Below are positions 32,907-44,559 of a stretch of DNA of 64,000 bases, piece after piece. The notes under the pieces are model-generated. The model did no database searches. It saw only the letters and a list, made by a program, of their open reading frames with translations, and was not told the origin of the DNA. The stretch comes from Parasponia andersonii. Lineage: Eukaryota > Streptophyta > Magnoliopsida > Rosales > Cannabaceae. The number at the start of each line of letters is the position of its first letter. Position 1 is the stretch's first letter. The position numbers were made by a program, and so were the translations under genes. The DNA lies in the NCBI GenBank assembly GCA_002914805.1, contig JXTB01000078.1, positions 463,534 to 527,533 on the forward strand. The letters are read 5' to 3'.

Positions 32907-35900
32907 TGTCACGACCCCATACTAGAAGCTACGAGGAAGATCGTTGGTCTCGAGACTCTAGTATGAGATCATGATCTAACCTTCTTGAAAAAATTCATAT
33001 TAAAAAAAGAAACTTTTCAAAAACATCATTATACTTTAAACAAACGTATATACAGTCATCCCAAAATGATTTAACTTAATTAAAAGAATATTTTCCAAAA
33101 ATATTTTAGTTAGAGCCTGTTCATTAAACCCCTCTCAGGTCGGTCTCGTATGTATACTACATGAACGATCGACTATAATGCTCCCACTTACTTTCAACCT
33201 TAGCTTTCATATTTCCTACAATAGAAGAGACAACTAATAAATTAGAAAGCTCAATAAGCAAGTATAATACTATCAAGACTATTATATAATATAGCACAAA
33301 ATATCTGTAAAAGAAAGTCAATATATTTCAAAAAGAAATCTAACATTATGTATTATTGTAATCTCCTAATTTTGTGAACAATAGATTGTATTTCTTTTCC
33401 GTAGCGTAGTATTGGGATGAGAAATATAATGAAAATTATATTTTATTTTTAAATCTTTTGCACATAATGTACGAGGTTAATTTCATGAATTTATTGTTAC
33501 AAAGATTAAATTGGAGTTTAGTATTTAGCAAAAAAAAAAAAAGGCTAAGTATGGAATCTTATATGTACCTATAAGTTGTATATGGGTATTTATATATATA
33601 TATAAGCATGTGTGTTATTAATGTTCTTCCTTATTTAGAAAATATTGTTTATAGTTTTGAGTTAGTGGAATTTGGTGTAAATCCTAGAAGTAGTAGGTTA
33701 CATTGTGTCATTGCAATTATATAAAGTTTCATTTTAGCTTTGGTATTATTATTTAATAGCTAAGTAGTGGTAAAAGTGTTAGTGTTGGAGGACAAAACAC
33801 TATGTGTTGTACTTGTTTATTTCCATCAGATATGTATAGCTTTGGGCACGGATTTTTATTAAACCATGGAATAGGTTAATGGGAGCTAGTGCTATGAGTT
33901 TTATATGGTATTAGCAAGTTATATGACTATATATGAATATATGTTTTTTTTCTAATGTTTTTTATTATTCTATATAGTACCAAGTTAGTGGAGTGTTGTG
34001 TATATCTAAAAATCCTAACTTGCTAAGTGTCTTGGCCATATTGTACTTTTCCATTTCAGTTTGAATATATTAGTGACTAAGTGGTTAAGTTGCTGTCAAC
34101 TTGTGAGCTCTAGGACTAGTCAACATGACTGTTTATTCCCTTTGTTTTTCTTATATATAAGGTTATGCATTTATGAGGAATAGGTGTCTTGAGAGTTTGT
34201 AAGAAATTGATGAGATGTTGTGAAGGATTAGCCAAGTGTTGAGTGTAGAAAACCAACTATTACATGTTTTGTTGTGCCTTTATTATTCTATGTCTTTAGT
34301 TTTAGTATTTAATGAGAATGCAAAACTAATATTCTTTCTCTGCCTCGACTCATTTTTCTTCCACCCCGTAGCCTTTTTACTCTTATATTTCATTTTTCTT
34401 CAAGCTAATGTCTACCTTGTCCAAGATTTAAACATTCTAGTAACTTCAAAGGAAAACTCTTCATATCTGTAGTTGTCTTGTAGAAATCTAAAGAGTTTTT
34501 CGTCTTGTAGAAGTATGAAGATAACTGAAGGTTTTGGTAAGTTTTCTAAACTTTATTTTTTGGTCACTTTAAAGTTATAGAATTCTAAAGCATTGTGTTA
34601 AATATTTTTTTAAGACAATTTTGGAAATTATGAGATAGTGCATGCAAAAGAAATCTATTGATGTTTCTTGGGGATTCTAGTGAGATTTTTAGTAAGCTTT
34701 AAGGTATTGTAATTTATTAAGTTTCTCAAGTATGAATAAGTGCTATTGTTGACTTTAGTTCACATGTATTCACTTGTTTAAGGTTGGTTTATATGCTATA
34801 AATTAAATTTATTGCCTTCTATTTTTGTTGTTATAGATTAAGTTTTGGTGGAAGTTATGTTATTTAAGTTCTAAAAGCACACATTATGGAGCAAAGTTAA
34901 AAAGCTAAATAGTGTTATTGTGGCCACAATTAAGTGGTAAAGCTAAATAATTTTTGCTAATCAAATTGGAATCTTTGTAGTCTAGGAAAGTGAAGGATTT
35001 TAAGGAATAATAATCAATCATATAAGTATATACATTTAAAAGTAACCTGAGAATTGTTAGTTTAAATGTCTCAGCCGAAAAATATATATATATATATATA
35101 TATTGGTATATATGTATATGGGTAAAACAAGATCATATAACGTTTATTTATTTGGTGAATGGATTCAACATAATTTGTTTTAAAGGTTTATGGCTTTCTT
35201 TTACTTGTATTTGGTGTATATCTATGAGTTCATTTATGAGTCCAGTTGTATTTTATGGACTAAGCCTGGATTAAGGTAGTAGTAGTCTTATTATTATTAT
35301 TAATACCTTGTATAGTAGAAATGTGAAATTAGAGAAAAGTTTCAATTAATCTTGTTATTGTATTGTGTTACAGTGGGAACTTTTGTACGTGAGATTTTGG
35401 TATAAGCTATTTTGCTAAAACTTGAGGTATATTATCTTCAGGTAAGTGCATTTATTTATTTACAGTATTGAGTAACTAATAGTGCAAAATTATACTGGAA
35501 ATATATTTTTGTGTCTTGCTTATTATATATACTAAGTTGATTTTTATACTACTGAAATGTTTTGTTAGCACATATTAGAGCACATATATGCATTTACCTA
35601 ACGATGTTTATGATGAGTCACTAATATAATTAAGTAACAATATTTGTGATAAGTTGTTACATGTAAACTTCAGTGATGCTTGTGATGGATGCCGTGTAAA
35701 ATTGTTATTGTTATTTGGCTATTTCAGATTTGGAATAATGTATGTCATGCCTTACTAAGCATTGGCTTATATAGTTACTCTATTCTACTAGGTAAAGGAA
35801 AGAATAAAGTTAGCCAGTAAAAAGCGGACTAGTCGGTGTGCGATGTATATATGCCTTAACTGTGGGAAAATAGAAATATTTTGAACAGAGCTCAAAGTTT

Positions 35901-36116
35901 TGTTTTTGAGTAGATGTTTTGCGTAAATAAGTTGTGAAGAAAATAGAATGCGCATGTGAAAATAAAAAATTTTAAGTAGTTGTGTTTTTAAGTTAGAAAG
36001 CTATTAACATCCCCACGTTTTCAATGTGAATTTTTTTTTACTTGTTTTAATCGATTTTATTATGGTAATAATTATAAATTATATTTTTAATCATTAATAT
36101 TATGGAACTTGTTACA
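32907..36116 (+). mobile_element. 5' LTR of a chromovirus-like gypsy element (3.2 kb)
   Basis: Begins TGTCACGACCCC at 32907 and ends ACTTGTTACA at 36116; the ends are imperfect inverted repeats as in Tekay/Del LTRs. A PBS of the initiator-Met type follows at once, and then a gag relic. The body is noncoding and very AT-rich, with AT microsatellites near 35081-35102 and 33590-33602. The left boundary is inferred from the terminal motif. Confidence 0.6.
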
Positions 36117-36119
36117 AAA

Positions 36120-36133
36120 TACTATCAGAGTTG
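36120..36133 (+). other. Primer-binding site, initiator-Met type
   Basis: TACTATCAGAGTTGG-like sequence three bases inside the LTR end resembles the TGGTATCAGAGC site used by many plant gypsy elements. It supports reading 32907-36116 as a 5' LTR. Confidence 0.6.
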
Positions 36134-36271
36134 GAGTTGCATAGTTCTATAGATAAAACTATATATATATGACATGATGACATTGATTCCGCTCACTATA
36201 AGTATAATTGTATTAACTATTTTTGTGAAGACCTTAGTTTGAGTTTTAAATTTTGTTGATTTGTAATAGAT

Positions 36272-37040
36272 ATGTCAACTAAGGGAAGAATAGATGGTTC
36301 CCAAAGGTCTGAGCCAGAGATGAATAACAATATGATATACACTCCTTACGAGAAAGCCATTTATGTAAGGTGAGTGAGGAACTATGAGCCTCCTTTATTG
36401 TATAGAACCTAATCAATGCATGTGTTTGATTGAACTAGTCACATGAGTCAGATTTTTAGAATGACAATTGTACCAGGTTCATTTAAATCAGATATAGCTG
36501 GCTTATACTTGAGAGGAGAAGCTTCTCAGTGATTTGATAGGAGAGGTGCAAACCCTATTCTATGTAGATGGAATCAGTTTAGGTTTTCCCTTGAAAGAAC
36601 TTTTAGGAAAAACTTTGCTATTCAGGTTAGGACCTTAAATACTAATGATACTAATGTTTCTGAGGGAGAAGTATCTAATGATGAGGATCCTGAGGAGGAT
36701 TCTAAGGAAGATCTTGAGGAAGATTCAGGAGAAGATGAAGCTATCCATATTGACCATTAGATCAAGCTCCAAAGATGCGAATCTTGCGAGTGTAGCTCAA
36801 GGCCAGATAGTCGAGCATGAAGGAGCATGTGCGGGCCCAAGTTTCAGCCATTCCCATCATTTGCCTTCTTTCCATGCTTTGTGCCTTGGCTTCTATCACA
36901 TTGGCTTCTATCACATGCACCTGATCTTGGATCCAGCCACACATCGCTACGTTACCAACATCTCTTGCAGCTCATCAGAGCACAGTAGCTAGAATCCACT
37001 TACTCCAGACTACTGGTAACAACCAAGTTCTAGCTACAAT
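36272..37040 (+). pseudogene. gypsy gag remnant
   Basis: After the PBS a start-like MSTKGRIDGSQRSEPEM opens at about 36272. In changing frames, GLYLRGEAS and RRGANPILCRWNQFRFSLERTFRKNF (about 36500-36640) match the helical core of Retrotrans_gag, followed by an acidic stretch (NDEDPEEDSKEDLEED). Stops break it throughout. The tail to about 37040 is of uncertain origin; it holds a 15-16-bp tandem copy of 'ttggcttctatcaca' near 36888-36920. Protease and later domains are missing. Confidence 0.6.
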
Positions 37041-37324
37041 GAATCGCACGCCTCAACTCGTTTTCTCTTAACTCATATCAAGTCTCGATCGTTTGTTTTT
37101 CAATCCAACAACTCAAATCCAAGGGGCTCTTTTCTCTTGATTAACAAATTTGAGCCATAAATTTTGTGATCCAACAATCCAAATTAGAATCTCTATGCTC
37201 ACTTTATTAGCTAGATTTTTATATTTGAAGAGCCTCCAAGCTCTATTTTGTGCAAGAGGAGCTCCAAGACTCTACTTTTTGAGTTAGAAAATACCCAAAA
37301 AAAAATGTATATACATAATTTATA
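37041..37324. other. Spacer, nothing recognised
   Basis: Noncoding AT-rich sequence; a short GAGCTCCAAGNCTCTA-like phrase is repeated near 37225-37280. No domain is visible. Confidence 0.4.
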
Positions 37325-38587
37325 TGTTAATTGAAAATGCAATATCTGTTGTCATTTGGATGTTGTAATATTACTATTTATTTTGAATTGATAGTGATTT
37401 TGGGTTAATATTGAAACACTAAATGGAATATTTAACCTAGAATTATTAACGTATTTGATAAAATTTACAACTATCTTTTGATCGAATATTTGTCCAAATT
37501 ATTGAGAATTAATTAGAAATGTTTGTGATTAATATTTCCCTCGTAGAAAAATTAATTGTCAATATTTCTTTTTCTCTTGGGTGTGATTAATGAGACTTAA
37601 TTATTTTGTGATTGTGTAAATCAATCCAAAATTAATCAAAACTGATCTTAATCTTTTCAGAGTATTTTTTGGACTTTATTTTCTAATTGCTTTGATAGCT
37701 TGTATGGTATTTTTAAAAACATTCTTGTTGTGTGAATTTTTAATATTCTTTTTATCATATATTTCAACGTTTACATTTTCATATTTATTCCTATTGATTC
37801 TTATTATGTCTAAATGTGTTTATTGTGTTGATTTACTAATCAAATTGATTCTTATTATGTCTAAATGTGTTTATTGTGTTGATTTACTAATCAAATGATG
37901 AAAAATCAGATTTGTTATTGCAAGATAAAGATCATCTTTTTTCCAGTATATTAACATAACTATTGTAGACATGGTCAATATTGTAACATAACTATAGAAT
38001 CAATAGAAATTTTAAATCAGTCTAAAATACAAATTTGATATTTTTAATTGATCCTTTTGACTTCCAATCAACATTTATTGTGAATCAACATTTATTGTGA
38101 ATGAAAGTTGTCTTGTAGATTGCCAATTATTGGAAGACCTCAAGCACTATAAATAGGAGACTAGAATAAAGTCTTAGTATGCCTTTTATGTTTGTGATTA
38201 CCATTAGAGCAATTGTTTGTAAATCTGTCTTTATTTGATGTTAAGAGACTAGAAGGGCTTTCTAGTCATGAGAGTATTTCGAGAAAAGTACAAGACGTCT
38301 TCAGAAAAAGACCAATTCCAAGAAATCTAAAGAAAGTTTAGAGAGAATTAATCATATCAAGTCGATGGGAGCTCGCTAGATAGATTGATGAAGGAGTATT
38401 TATATGTTGCAACATTTCAAAGAGTGAGTCTTTTAAATTATATAAGCCAATAAATGTTTGTACTCATTGTTGATCTCTACTAATACGTTTATTCTCTAGA
38501 CGTAGCATCTTGGATGTAGACTACCAGAGACAGTTGAACTAAGTAAAAATATCTATGCATCACTTTTTACTTTTCATTGTTGCAACA
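37325..38587 (+). mobile_element. Possible LTR or LTR-like promoter segment
   Basis: A TATA box (ctataaatagg, 38147-38158) is followed by a leader-like region, AATAAA near 38451, and an end at TTGTTGCAACA (38587). A TG start at 37325 is only a guess, and no matching target duplication or PBS was found. A perfect 51-bp tandem duplication lies at 37793-37894, and a 17-bp one at about 38066-38100. Confidence 0.35.
37793..37894. repeat. Perfect 51-bp tandem duplication
   Basis: Units 37793-37843 and 37844-37894 are identical over all 51 bases (starting attgattcttattatgtc and ending ttactaatcaa). Perfect identity implies a recent event or an assembly artefact. Confidence 0.95.
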
Positions 38588-38657
38588 TCCATATTACATG
38601 TTATATTTATTTTCACATCCCCATCTTACATAATTAACTGAAAAATTAATTATATTC

Positions 38658-40009
38658 TGATAGGTGTTAATTTTATATCTAAATGACAGTTATTTTCTAT
38701 GCTAATTTGTTAGTTTTTGCTTATTCTAAGCTAATTTGTGTTGAAGGAGTGAAGGGGGTCAAAGTATTTTGAACGTGAAGGAATGAAAAAGAGCTGAAAT
38801 TGGGTTAAAACAGAGTAAAAATCAAAGTGTAGAGCTGAAAAGTGGTAAAAATCTAAAAACAGGCTGAAAAGGGTTATTTTTCCTAAAACTAAATAAAAAG
38901 TGGTATTTTTACAAATCTAGCATTGGGACACCAGAAGTTGAGCACTGGGGCGCCAACAATCAGGGAACTACCTTATTTTTTTGATGACCTTGGATTCCTA
39001 ATTCGTGTGGGACTCATCCAAGACGGCTCCCAAACACATTATTCTATAAATAGGACCCCTTAAACTCAGATGGGAGGCTATCATACATACCTAGTAGCCA
39101 CCACTAAAACCTAAAGAGTAAAGGAGGATAGCTTGTGAGCCGCTGCTACATTCTCTCATAGTTTTTCTTTCTTTTTTCTTTCAGTTTTATTTGTTTTCTA
39201 GCATGATGTTTCTTTTGTTTATTATCATATATATGCTAGTATAGACCCTAATTAGGTTAAGAGTGATTTCAAAACCCTAACATAATTGTTATTTGATCTT
39301 TATGATTCTACATATCCTATCAATTATTTACTTTAGAGTTGTTTATACTATTATTTTGTGTTGATTCGTTCTTATATTTATTATCTCTTATTTGGGATGG
39401 GCACATAGATAATAGATGATAAAATATATTGCTAGTGTTTAAATTAGATGTTTGTCATGTTTGAATCTGTTAGTACCAAAGTTATAGGTAGTATACTCAT
39501 TAAAGGTATTAGTTATAGTGAGGAATATAACCTAGGTTAAGAATCTATGTTCATGTGATTATGACCTAGATTAATCTATATTTCTTTACTTAATAGTTTT
39601 ATTGAGTAATTTTAGAGCAGTTGCTTAGGTTATTTGATAGAAAGAGATTATCTACGACGTTTGTTTAGGTATCATATAATCTAAGAAAAGAATAAGATAG
39701 TTGCATGTTTGTGGATTATCTATGATTAATATCTTTAGTGAATAATTGAATGTAGAATTAGGAGGTTAAAATAACATGATTGTGCTGGTGAATTAACCTT
39801 GACCTATCCTCTTTATTATTGCTTTTACTTTTTATTCTATTTTAATCTTCAATTCTCCATCATCTTAGGATTAGTAGTAAACTAGTTAGACCAATTCTTT
39901 GTAGGATCGACCTTACTCATCACTATACTAGGCAATTATTAGGATTTTCCTAAGTTTTGCTAGATAGAGATAGGAAGGATGATTAATTTGGTTGTTTAAT
40001 GACACACCA
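38658..40009 (+). mobile_element. Athila-like 5' LTR (family A)
   Basis: Begins TGATAGGTGTTAATTTTATA and ends GACACACCA. It contains a TATA box (ctataaatagg, about 39043) and the U5 phrase 'gtaggatcgaccttactcatcactatact' typical of this LTR class. The PBS string TGACCCCATTGCCAAGGAG follows at 40015-40033, a transition-altered form of TGGCGCCGTTGCCGGGGA. Boundaries rest on the terminal bases and the PBS; no target duplication was found. Confidence 0.65.
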
Positions 40010-40332
40010 AATTTTGACCCCATTGCCAAGGAGTTATTTTCTAATTGATTTGCTATTTGATCATATATCTTTTTCTTTTTTATTTTAATTTTTTTTCTTT
40101 TTAACTTCTTTTATTTTTATTTTTTATTTTATTTTGAGAAACCTAAGTATAGATGATCAACATATGCCTCTTAATTTTACCTAACAAGACACAGTATTAA
40201 AGGAGGCTTGGATGAGATACAACTCTGCTTAACATTATCCATTTACAAGGGTGGACATAAAGGAGAGGATGAGCTTACAAGATATGCATACTTGAACGAA
40301 AAATTGAAATCCTCATCTCCAATGTTCACCAA

Positions 40333-41274
40333 TTGGGGATCGAACAAAGTACGGCATGTAAGCACTACCACATTTTTTGTCATCTTGCCAACATGTATCT
40401 AACTTTTCGAGTAATGATGTGTGATAATGACAATGTTGGAGGAGGAGTTCTGAGTGAACAACCACCATGGCCCCAACAACTCATATCACTAAGCTCGAGG
40501 AGGCCTTTGGAGGATATGCTTAAGGAATTGGTGGACAATACACTTCAATTCCAAGAGGAAATGATGGCATCCATTTTAGAATTACAAAATAAATACTGCC
40601 AACTCACCACAGTAATAAAACAATTGAAGGCCAAACACTCACCACCATTATCACCGAAACATAAGGAGATGCCTGAAGAGAATGTCAACACAGTGATGGT
40701 GAGGAGTGACATAGTGGTAGAGGAAACACAAGAGGAGACGTTGGATGACCTAAAGGACCTCGTGGCGAGATTTGAACAAGAAACACTTATCTACCACCAT
40801 AACATTCAGAGTAGTAGGGAGATGTTAGACAACTATATGGAGAACCTACGAAGACTTTCCCTTACATTTGAACAGTTTGTTCCATATAAGATCCACCATC
40901 ATGAGGAAACAGTTGTTATGTGGAATAATGATGTCTATGTTGTACAAGATTTGTTGAAGTTAAAAGACGATTGGGATATCGACAAAGAGGGAAAGCCATA
41001 TGATCAATTGGGGGATGCGTACATCAATTCTATTATTGATGACTTCTTATCAGTGGTGGAAGGATCTCAAACACCTTCAACTGACCTACCAACCATCCAG
41101 AGTGATGATGAGAACAAGCCACATGATCAGTTGGATGTATATGAGGCTATTACTATTATTAATGATCTCACATCGATGGTGGACATATCTCACCCACCAC
41201 CACTATCTGAGTCATGCCGCCTACCACCCTCACCTATTGATGCAGGCCCCTTACTATTGCTGCCCACCACCTAA
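40333..41274 (+). CDS. 313-codon ORF in an Athila-like internal region, gag C-terminus-like, function unknown
   Basis: This is an uninterrupted 313-codon frame, although the first 40 or so codons look like non-genic lead-in and the true start is unclear. The part RRPLEDMLKELVDNTLQFQE, with the following heptad-like helix up to KQLKAK (about 40500-40635), resembles the C-terminal gag helix of Athila-type elements. The rest is acidic, with two similar blocks around KPYDQLGDAYINSIIDDFLS and KPHDQLDVYEAITIINDLTS (about 41000-41180). These look like an internal duplication of about 43 codons. A Pro-rich tail ends it. No pol domain follows. It stays open while every neighbouring gag is broken, which suggests recent decay, domestication or chance. 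Confidence 0.45.
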   Translation: MGIEQSTACKHYHIFCHLANMYLTFRVMMCDNDNVGGGVLSEQPPWPQQLISLSSRRPLEDMLKELVDNTLQFQEEMMASILELQNKYCQLTTVIKQLKAKHSPPLSPKHKEMPEENVNTVMVRSDIVVEETQEETLDDLKDLVARFEQETLIYHHNIQSSREMLDNYMENLRRLSLTFEQFVPYKIHHHEETVVMWNNDVYVVQDLLKLKDDWDIDKEGKPYDQLGDAYINSIIDDFLSVVEGSQTPSTDLPTIQSDDENKPHDQLDVYEAITIINDLTSMVDISHPPPLSESCRLPPSPIDAGPLLLLPTT

Positions 41275-42324
41275 TTGTTCATACTTCAACCACTATCTCT
41301 GCATATCATTGTTCACGAGCTCATAGCTAGAGTAGAATTCTCATACCAAACTACCAATTGGAGTTGAGTTGAGATAATGGGCTATACAACATTAAATCTT
41401 GACAAGCTTGAGGGCACCACTAATAAGACCCATACATGATGCAATATGATGCAGTGTATGAGAGACAACTACTATTTTTAGTGAACACATGTTGTAGACG
41501 AGAAACCAAGTGCTACCAGGAGGTAACCCATTAGAGGGAGATTCTGAGTACGCCAAAATAGATTTGCATTTTTCATCTCTTACTCTCTTTTTCCTATCTA
41601 TTTTATTTTTGTGTTTTTTTTGTTTTGGTTTCTTGAGTTGTTTTTATTTTTCTTTTCTTTTCCATGCTTATTTTTTATATTAGATTGAGGATAATGTAGG
41701 GTTTAAGTGTGGAGGAAAGGTTTAGCAATTTTTATTTTGTATTTTTAAGGTCAAATTTTTTGTTTTTCGTTTCTCTTTATTTTTGAGTCTTAGGATACCT
41801 TTTAGTTTCTATGATAATACTTGAGCTTTATTATTATGGTTTTGATTGATGATGAGTGTTGTCTAGAATTTTGATGTTATTTAATTGTTAATATGCTTTG
41901 ATAATGGTTATACTCATAATTTTATGCATGATAGTCCTATTAGTTAGTATAGAATAAAACATGCTAGATTGGTTGGTTTCTTGTTATTTCACATTTGAAT
42001 ATTGCTTGATTTCTACGATTTAAGGCTAAATGTTAGAACTCTCCTAGAGGTCTTTTGAGGCGAATGACCAATTGCGTATAACCTGAAACATGAATAAGAA
42101 ACTTAGATTTTGAGCACCATAACTAAATAAGCCAGTTCCTTTGACTTGATATCTAAGGACATCTCTCTAATTAACAAATTTGAGCTTTCATGTATAATTT
42201 TCGTTTGGTTAACCCCATATTATTTTTACCTAGCTTAAAACGCTTTTGTCCTACTCTTAGTTCTATGTGTTGAGTAGAGTAAGTGACATTGGAGGAGCTT
42301 GAAAAGAATATTGTTGGGGATGAA
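41275..42324 (+). other. 3' noncoding region of an Athila-like element
   Basis: The phrase 'ttgaggataatgtagggtttaagtgtggagga' at about 41687-41716 resembles the string that follows the coding region in many plant Athila-like elements (low-coding end with 'gacattgt...tttaagtttggggg'). A purine-rich ggggatgaa lies just before the LTR at 42325 and could be a polypurine tract. No gene is seen. Confidence 0.45.
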
Positions 42325-43782
42325 TGATAAGTGTATTTTACACTTATCTTTACTATTCTTTTAAGCTTAAGAATTGCTCTTTTTGAATTCTTTTTTTGAT
42401 GTTTTTGATGCATATTTTAGGTGAGATATTGTTGAGTGAAGAATGTTATTTTTTGGAGTTAAATTGGAGGTAAATCAAGACATTTAAATGACACACTTGC
42501 ACCGTAATGAGAATAAACTAATGATAGAGCTTTTAGAGTGAAGTTGGAAGCGAGACAAGTCAACGCTGCATCACAGAGGAGTTGGTGCTGTAGCCCCAAA
42601 GTCATAGGGCTGCAATGCCAAATGTGTGAACCTACAGGCCCAAAACCATGGGGCTGCAGCCCCATTTCCATGGCATTGTGGTGCCAACTTTTGGTGCAGT
42701 AGCGTTAACTTCGTGACACTGCAATGCCATAATTCTACCAGTTTTGGCATCACAATGCTAAAAAGGCCAAATATATTGTAGAAAACCCGAGTTTGATTCA
42801 TGAACGTCCTCTATTTAACTCTTCTTTCACTCATTTGATGGGTTGATGACAACCCTAGTAGCCAAAGGTTCTAAGAACATTTCTAAGGGAGAAACAATAC
42901 CAAAGAAGGAGATTCAAGTTCAAGAAATCAGATTGAAAGCTTCAAAAGAGTTTTTCTTTCCTTATGCTCTTGTTTTTCTCTTCTATTTTTTGCAAATGTA
43001 TAAGTATCAATCTTGTTATATTTGTTGTGATTCATTTTATATAAACATGAGCTGAACTTAATTTTTAATGAGGTAATTGAACCTCTAATGTAATCGAACT
43101 ATTTTGTTTTCCTCAATTGTTCTTGATATCTGTTGTTGAGTTTGTTGTTATATCGTGAGGTTAATGCATCTATTTACTTGGCTATTAAATAGAGTTGTTG
43201 AGTGAAACCTATATGAATTTGGGAAGGAGAATTTAGATTTGGATATAGATAGAACATCATAAGATTGCTTAGTGTGAGGTGAGTTTACATAGGATAGGAT
43301 TACACCTATGTGATTTGTGTAACCTTTGTATGAGAATTACTAAACTTAATGAATCTAGTTAATTTATGTTAGGAGTAACATATTAGCTTATCTATATATT
43401 TTCACTTATGTCTTGGAAAGTAGTTTGTGAATACATTAGAATTTTTAGTTGTCAACTCTAAATGAATAATCAAACTATGAGAAAAACTAGTAGTTGGAGG
43501 AGTTAGAGGGTAGATAATTGAACCTAAGTCCCTTATTGCTTTAAGAACTATCTTTGGTTACTTAATTTCAATTTCTATTCTTGCATTTTACTTTGCTATT
43601 TACTTTTTAATTCTTACTCAAAACAATTAATTATTGTTGTTTGAATAAATTAGAAGCTAATTTTGATTAGTAGGTAGCATTTGTAAATTAAATACTCTCA
43701 GTAGGATCGATACTTTTTTACTATCTATATTACTTGTTGCAACCCATATACTTGCGATTATGTGTTAGAAATAGCCCAACCA
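42325..43782 (+). mobile_element. Athila-like LTR (family B)
   Basis: Starts TGATAAGTGTATTTTACAC and ends GCCCAACCA. A PBS-type string, TGGCGTCGTTGCCAGGGAG, lies at 43789-43807 and gag follows. The U3 part holds GC-rich imperfect repeats of the 'gctgcaatgcca' kind, including an 18-bp perfect palindrome at 42648-42665. U5 carries the 'gtaggatcgatactttttta' and 'cttgcgatta' phrases. Family A at 38658 has a different sequence. Confidence 0.7.
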
Positions 43783-43934
43783 GTTTTTTGGCGTCGTTGC
43801 CAGGGAGTACGGTGATTTACTTCTTGTTAATACTAATATCTATTAGTTTTGATTTAATTCAAACATTTTTTGTTCTTATTGTGGATCTCAGGTGCTTAAT
43901 TTTATTATATAAGAGGCATAAGAAGTGTGGAATT

Positions 43935-44559
43935 CATACCATTTGATCCCAAGATTGAGCGTACTTTAAGGGGAATTCAAAGACAGAGGAATTAAGGCAT
44001 CAACCCTCAACTAGCTATAGGAGACCAAGACAATGGTAGACCATTGAGGGACTTTGCGGTTCTTATTATCAATGGGTTTGGTCCTAGTATTCGGAGGCCG
44101 GCTATCAACACTAGCAACTTTGAGTTGTAGTCGGAAATTATTCAGATGGTGCAAGTTATGTGCTAATTTGGTAGTTTATATAGTGATGATCTTAGCCAAT
44201 ACATCATGAATTTTTCGGAGATATACGATACTTTCAAGTATAATGGAATTAGTGAGAATGTTATTCGCTTGAGGTTGTTCCCATTCTCCTTGAAGGACAA
44301 GTCTAAGGGTTGGTTGAATCTCTTACCTTCTGGATTAATAACTACTTAGGATGATTTAGCTCAGAAATTTCTTGCCAAGTTCTTCTCTTTAGCCAAGACT
44401 GCTAAGTTGAGTAATGATATCACTTTTTTTGTGCAATTTGACAATGAATCCTTGTACGAAACTTGGGAGCGCTATAAGGAGTTGACGAGAAAGTGTCCAT
44501 ATCATGGGATACCTAAGTGGCTTCTTATTCAAATGTTTTATAATGGATTGATAGGTCAT
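43935..44559 (+). pseudogene. Athila-like gag pseudogene
   Basis: Behind the LTR B PBS is a broken but recognisable gag core: SEIYDTFKYNGISENVIRLR, FPFSLKDKSKGWLN, LAQKFLAKFFSLAKTAKL and WERYKELTRKCPYHGIPKWL. Stops occur at several places; one early break falls next to NFEL. The frame ends at 44559 where a third LTR family begins. FPFSLKDKAK-type and WERYKELLRKCP-type motifs are typical of Athila gag. Confidence 0.85.

Noticed and set aside
42459-42801. Minus-strand ORFs across the GC-punctuated U3
   Set aside because: They fall in an LTR, consist of His/Cys/Gly-rich translations of the imperfect repeats, and match no domain.
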